This document shows positions 60,768 to 64,000 of a stretch of 64,000 nucleotides of DNA, in pieces (the stretch's first letter is position 1; each line of letters starts with the position of its first letter). The notes beneath the pieces are model-generated. The model was given only the letters and a program-made list of their open reading frames with translations, was not told the origin of the DNA and did not search any database. A program made the position numbers and the translations under genes. Source of the stretch: an uncultured Lachnoclostridium sp. (GTDB lineage Bacteria > Bacillota > Clostridia > Lachnospirales > Lachnospiraceae); assembly GCA_946402335.1 (NCBI GenBank), contig CAMIWE010000002.1:1-64000 (forward strand), written 5' to 3'.

Positions 60768-60795
60768 AATAATGGAAATTATTGTGGCCTTTTTT
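60762..60795 (+). terminator. Riboswitch-controlled terminator, copy 2
   Basis: GGTTGCAATAAT pairs with ATTATTGTGGCC (12 bp, three wobbles), followed directly by TTTTTT. As in copy 1 the 5' arm is the aptamer's 3' end. The in-frame ATG at 60782 lies in this hairpin and is not the real start of the next gene. Confidence 0.85.
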
Positions 60796-60877
60796 GTTTT
60801 CAGAGGCATTTCCGCATGGAGAATGGCTGCGGAGCGTGCCGGGGTGCTCTGTCGAAGATTCAACAGGAGGTTGCACG

Positions 60878-63691
60878 ATGGAAGATAAGAAGATGTGTTT
60901 CGCAAAATTCGGAAGAACCGTTCTGTTCCTTGCCGGACTGATCGCGACAGTCGGGCTGTCGGTATTGTTCAATTCCGCACAGGCCGGTGTCTGTAATCAT
61001 GATGACAAGAAAGTGAAGGTCACCAAATCACCGACTTGCGGATCTACCGGTATGCGGGAACTGTATTGTAGCAAATGCGATAAGTTTATCCGAAGAGAAA
61101 CCATCCCGGCCACGGGCAACCATGTTTACGGCGACTGGAAGACCGTTCAGAACGCCAACTGTACGAACGGCGGCGTGAAAAGGCGTTATTGTAAGAACTG
61201 CAGCGCATACGAATCCAAGAATATCAGCCCCTGGGGGCATAATTCGAACGGCACCAAGACGGTCAATCCGACCTGTACGGAGGACGGATATACAGCTAAA
61301 ACCTGCACGAACTGCGGTGCCATCATGAGCAGAACCGTAAAGACCAAACTGGGTCATGACTGGGGCGAATGGGAGACGAAGACAAAGCCGACCTGCCAGA
61401 AGACCGGCCAGAGGTACCATTCCTGCAAACGCTGCGGTGCGGGAGCAACCGAAACGATGGATAAGGTTTCGCATGACACGAAGGGCGGAACCAAGACCGT
61501 AAAGGAAACCTGCGCCAAGGACGGATATTCTGTGGCGACTTGTTCCATGTGCCATGCGGAGCAGGGCAGCAGAACCGTGATCAAGGCCAATGGGAACCAC
61601 ACATGGGGCTCATGGATTGTCAATAAGAACCCGACCTGCAAGGAGTACGGCAGCAGACATCACATCTGTGAAGTATGCGGAATAACCGTATCCGAGAATA
61701 CGGCGCCTATAGCGCATGATACAAAGGGAGCAGTCAAAACCGTTGCTGCTACCTGTGTTAAGGACGGATATACTGTGGCGACCTGTTCCATGTGCCACAC
61801 GGAGCAGGGAAGCAAGACCGTAATTCCGGCTACCGGCAACCATACCTGGGGCAAATGGACCGAAGTTCAGCCTGCATACTGCAAGAAGACCGGCACGAAA
61901 CAGCGTGCCTGTGAAGTGTGCGGAAAGACCGAGTCCGGCATAATTGACGCGCTCGAGCACGACGTTCAGGGACAGAAGAAGACTGTCCCTGCTACCTGTG
62001 TCAGCGAGGGCTATGAGGTCGTGATATGTTCCCGCTGCCATGAAGAAATGCAGGGGCGAACAATTATTCCTAAAAACAATAACCATGACTGGGGCGCCTG
62101 GGAAGTTAAAACCGCAAACACCTGTGAAGAGGACGGACTTCAGTCGCGGGTTTGTAAACTGTGCGGAAAGAATGAAGAGGAGAGACTTCCGAAACTCGGA
62201 CATGACGGACAGGGACAGGTAGTTACGGTTCCCGCCACCTGTGTAAACGATGGTTATCAGGTGACGAAGTGTTCCCGTTGCGGCGCGCATCTTGGTGAGC
62301 CGCTTGTTCTTCCGGCCAATGGCAATCATTCATATGACGAATGGGTTGTCATCAGTCCCTTAACGTGTGAAACAGACGGATATAAGTTCCGTGTATGTAA
62401 GGTTTGCGGTCACTGTGATGAAGTGGCAGAACGCAAGACCGGGCATCTGTTCGAAGGCCAGATACGGTTAAAGAACGGACGTTATGTCGTAGTCTGCACA
62501 AACTGCGGCAAGGAAGGCAGCGAGATCAAATTTGACCGGGCCAATAATAAAACGGGAACAACCCCGGGAAGCGTAGCAAACCAGAAGGAAATGCGCGTTG
62601 ATGGAACGGCATATTATAAGAATAAAGTTAACACGGATTCAGATCTTAATTTATGGCGGAGAGATGACCAGTCATTTGTCTGGAAGTGCGACAGGTTAAG
62701 CCAGTCGGCGGTATTCCAGGTAGAAGGATATCAGGGACATTTGCATTACAATGTTATCGGCAACACAAAAGCCGGGACCAACTGGGTAATGGTAAGCATT
62801 AAAGAAAAAAGTGACAATACGGCTACTGTAACCATTTCAGTTGCTGCGAACAATACTGCAGAATCCAGGGAGGCCCAGGTACGTGTCTTTGATGATTGGG
62901 GATTCGGTTTTATTGTAAGTATCAATCAGTTTCCCAATGGGGATAAATCTATAGAGGATCAAATGGGCGACGCTTCCTCTCTGGTTGTTGATAAGGATGC
63001 GACGCTGATCATTGATCCGAGTTCCATGAACATTTCTTCGGATGAATTTGTCGGGGAAGTCAAGATTCTGAATGCTACGGGAACAACCATTCTGGTTGAT
63101 TATGAGGACGGAACGAAAGACTGGATAACGGTTAAGAGAGTCTGGGACGATGCAGAGAACCGCTTTACCCATGCTTTTACGATTTCGGTTAAGAAGAATA
63201 CCAAGTTTTTCAGATACGGTAAGATCCGCTTTACCGATACGACTACCGGCCAATACGGCTGGCTGGTGATTAACCAGGACCCGGATCCGAATATGGAAAA
63301 GGAAAAGCCGAAGCCGGTGGAGGACAAGGGATTCCGGATCGGCTCCTGCGATGCTGCTATAGGGTTCGAAGACGATACCGCTGAATATGAGGGGAAACGT
63401 GCGGTATTCCGAAGAATCATCGTTCCCACCGATGGCGGCGTGGTAAAAGTGCGGATAGAAGGAGACGTTCAGGGAGAACTTCATTGGGATGTTGTAAGTG
63501 GCGATAAGGATTTAGTACACATAGAGCGTGACGGTAATTGCATTATTATTACTGTCAAACCAGACCCGAACCCGGGAAACGGTCACGGAGTTGGAGTAGT
63601 TATTCGCGATGACGCGGGCAATTCGGTCGGCGTTGGCATTGTTGTGGAGCCAAATATGGGTCAACCCCAAAAGACGAAACCAAACACGTGA
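60878..63691 (+). CDS. Secreted protein with six Cys/His repeats and BACON-like modules
   Basis: A 937-residue protein. The signal peptide covers about 1-36 (FGRTVLFLAGLIATVGLSVLF, ending SAQAG). Six 80-residue Cys/His units (NHVYGDW, GHDWGEW, NHTWGSW, NHTWGKW, NHDWGAW, NHSYDEW starts) follow to about residue 555. Then come three beta-sandwich modules resembling BACON domains (residues about 595-690, 700-820, 830-935), with WVMVSIKEKSDNTATVTISVAANNT in the first. It lacks InlB modules and a recognisable wall anchor. The ATG at 60878 follows AACAGGAGG. It is the first gene of a riboswitch-led operon with the next paralogue. Confidence 0.88.
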   Translation: MEDKKMCFAKFGRTVLFLAGLIATVGLSVLFNSAQAGVCNHDDKKVKVTKSPTCGSTGMRELYCSKCDKFIRRETIPATGNHVYGDWKTVQNANCTNGGVKRRYCKNCSAYESKNISPWGHNSNGTKTVNPTCTEDGYTAKTCTNCGAIMSRTVKTKLGHDWGEWETKTKPTCQKTGQRYHSCKRCGAGATETMDKVSHDTKGGTKTVKETCAKDGYSVATCSMCHAEQGSRTVIKANGNHTWGSWIVNKNPTCKEYGSRHHICEVCGITVSENTAPIAHDTKGAVKTVAATCVKDGYTVATCSMCHTEQGSKTVIPATGNHTWGKWTEVQPAYCKKTGTKQRACEVCGKTESGIIDALEHDVQGQKKTVPATCVSEGYEVVICSRCHEEMQGRTIIPKNNNHDWGAWEVKTANTCEEDGLQSRVCKLCGKNEEERLPKLGHDGQGQVVTVPATCVNDGYQVTKCSRCGAHLGEPLVLPANGNHSYDEWVVISPLTCETDGYKFRVCKVCGHCDEVAERKTGHLFEGQIRLKNGRYVVVCTNCGKEGSEIKFDRANNKTGTTPGSVANQKEMRVDGTAYYKNKVNTDSDLNLWRRDDQSFVWKCDRLSQSAVFQVEGYQGHLHYNVIGNTKAGTNWVMVSIKEKSDNTATVTISVAANNTAESREAQVRVFDDWGFGFIVSINQFPNGDKSIEDQMGDASSLVVDKDATLIIDPSSMNISSDEFVGEVKILNATGTTILVDYEDGTKDWITVKRVWDDAENRFTHAFTISVKKNTKFFRYGKIRFTDTTTGQYGWLVINQDPDPNMEKEKPKPVEDKGFRIGSCDAAIGFEDDTAEYEGKRAVFRRIIVPTDGGVVKVRIEGDVQGELHWDVVSGDKDLVHIERDGNCIIITVKPDPNPGNGHGVGVVIRDDAGNSVGVGIVVEPNMGQPQKTKPNT

Positions 63692-63765
63692 TTTAGAGCA
63701 TTCTATTAAAATGCAAGTGAGTTGTATTGAAATGAATATTTGTTATTTTTTTCGGAGGTTACGCG

Positions 63766-64000
63766 ATGAAAGAAAAAAAGAAGCATTTTGTAAAACTTGG
63801 TCGAGCGATTCTTCTCCTTGCCGGACTTGCTGTGACAGTTGGGTTATCAGTAGGATTGAATTCCGCAAAGGCCAGTAAATCATCCCCACATTACAGCCAT
63901 GATGACGATGACGTAAGAGTGACCAAGCGGCCGACTTGCGGGTCTACAGGCATGCGGGAATACTATTGCAGCCAATGCGGTAAACTTATCCGAAGAGAAA
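63766..64000 (+). CDS. Third Cys/His-repeat secreted protein (partial, runs off the window)
   Basis: An open frame of 78 codons without a stop. The signal peptide (FVKLGRAILLLAGLAVTVGLSV, ending NSAKAS) is nearly the same as that of the preceding protein, then RPTCGSTGMREYYCSQCGKLIRRE starts the same Cys/His repeat. CGGAGG precedes the ATG. The 74-bp gap to the previous gene has no terminator or promoter that I can see, so it is probably co-transcribed from riboswitch 2. Confidence 0.85.
   Translation, partial: MKEKKKHFVKLGRAILLLAGLAVTVGLSVGLNSAKASKSSPHYSHDDDDVRVTKRPTCGSTGMREYYCSQCGKLIRRE

Noticed and set aside
1..64000. tRNA, rRNA, transposase, integrase, phage or conjugation genes
   Set aside because: None recognised on either strand; repeats and fusions here are not associated with mobile-element ends.

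Overview
The window looks like a chromosomal segment of a Gram-positive gut- or rumen-type Clostridia, most likely Lachnospiraceae-like. The reasons are protein flavour (GT8/PlsC, membrane-anchored MurF, TPM/YdjH-type proteins, DUF4367 anti-sigma, LTA-synthase-like sulfatase), sigma-A-type promoters with 17-bp spacers, many GC-hairpin/U-tract terminators, strong GGAGG ribosome binding sites and type-I cyclic-di-GMP riboswitches. Base composition is moderate. No rRNA, tRNA, CRISPR array, transposase, integrase or phage gene was recognised.

Layout. 1-2040 (minus): GT8 glycosyltransferase and PlsC-like acyltransferase, ending in a terminator. 2227-8479 (plus): a leaderless XRE membrane regulator, then gpmI, a YjbR-alkyltransferase fusion, a methyltransferase, a DUF3592-like protein, a MIF homologue and pyruvate kinase. 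8616-15992: an iron-sulfur-flavoprotein-like oxidoreductase, GNAT, two small unknowns, an APH-type kinase, and a tightly spaced pair: a DHH phosphoesterase with a PGDYG-like tail and a TIR-transmembrane-coiled-coil-propeller protein. 15993-20998: a promoter, 20-codon ORF and terminator module, then a GNAT-RsgA fusion and an M16C protease. 21028-27191: argC (promoter inside a 12-bp inverted repeat), glmS, an SDR, a polysaccharide deacetylase and nth. 27308-39941: a lipoprotein (minus), then a cell-envelope series: DUF218, YdjG-like and YdjH-like proteins, GT2, LTA-synthase-like, alpha/beta hydrolase, membrane MurF, Ddl and a small protein. 39970-41570: an ECF sigma factor with a DUF4367 anti-sigma-like protein. 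41652-44110 (minus): an orphan FRG protein and a lipoprotein with an internal duplication.

44276-53342 is a divergent transport locus. On the minus strand lies a complete sugar-type ABC importer (ATPase, two permeases, lipoprotein binding protein). On the plus strand lies an anchored protein fusing an unknown N-terminal domain to a second binding protein, followed by three smaller paralogues of that unknown domain. Two sigma-A promoters sit back to back between the halves, with -35 boxes 5 bp apart.

53480-64000 is the most striking region. Two transcription units begin with matching promoters (TTGCAT-17-TATCTT), a type-I c-di-GMP riboswitch and a terminator whose 5' arm is the aptamer's 3' end. 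They encode very large secreted proteins. The first has 2227 residues: about ten 80-residue Cys/His repeats, a (ABC)x4+A array of InlB-like modules and an unrecognised C-terminal domain. The second has six Cys/His units plus BACON-like modules, and is followed 75 bp later by a third paralogue that runs off the window. This suggests a c-di-GMP-switched surface or matrix protein system. The architecture and riboswitches are read from sequence; zinc binding, adhesion and switch polarity are inference.
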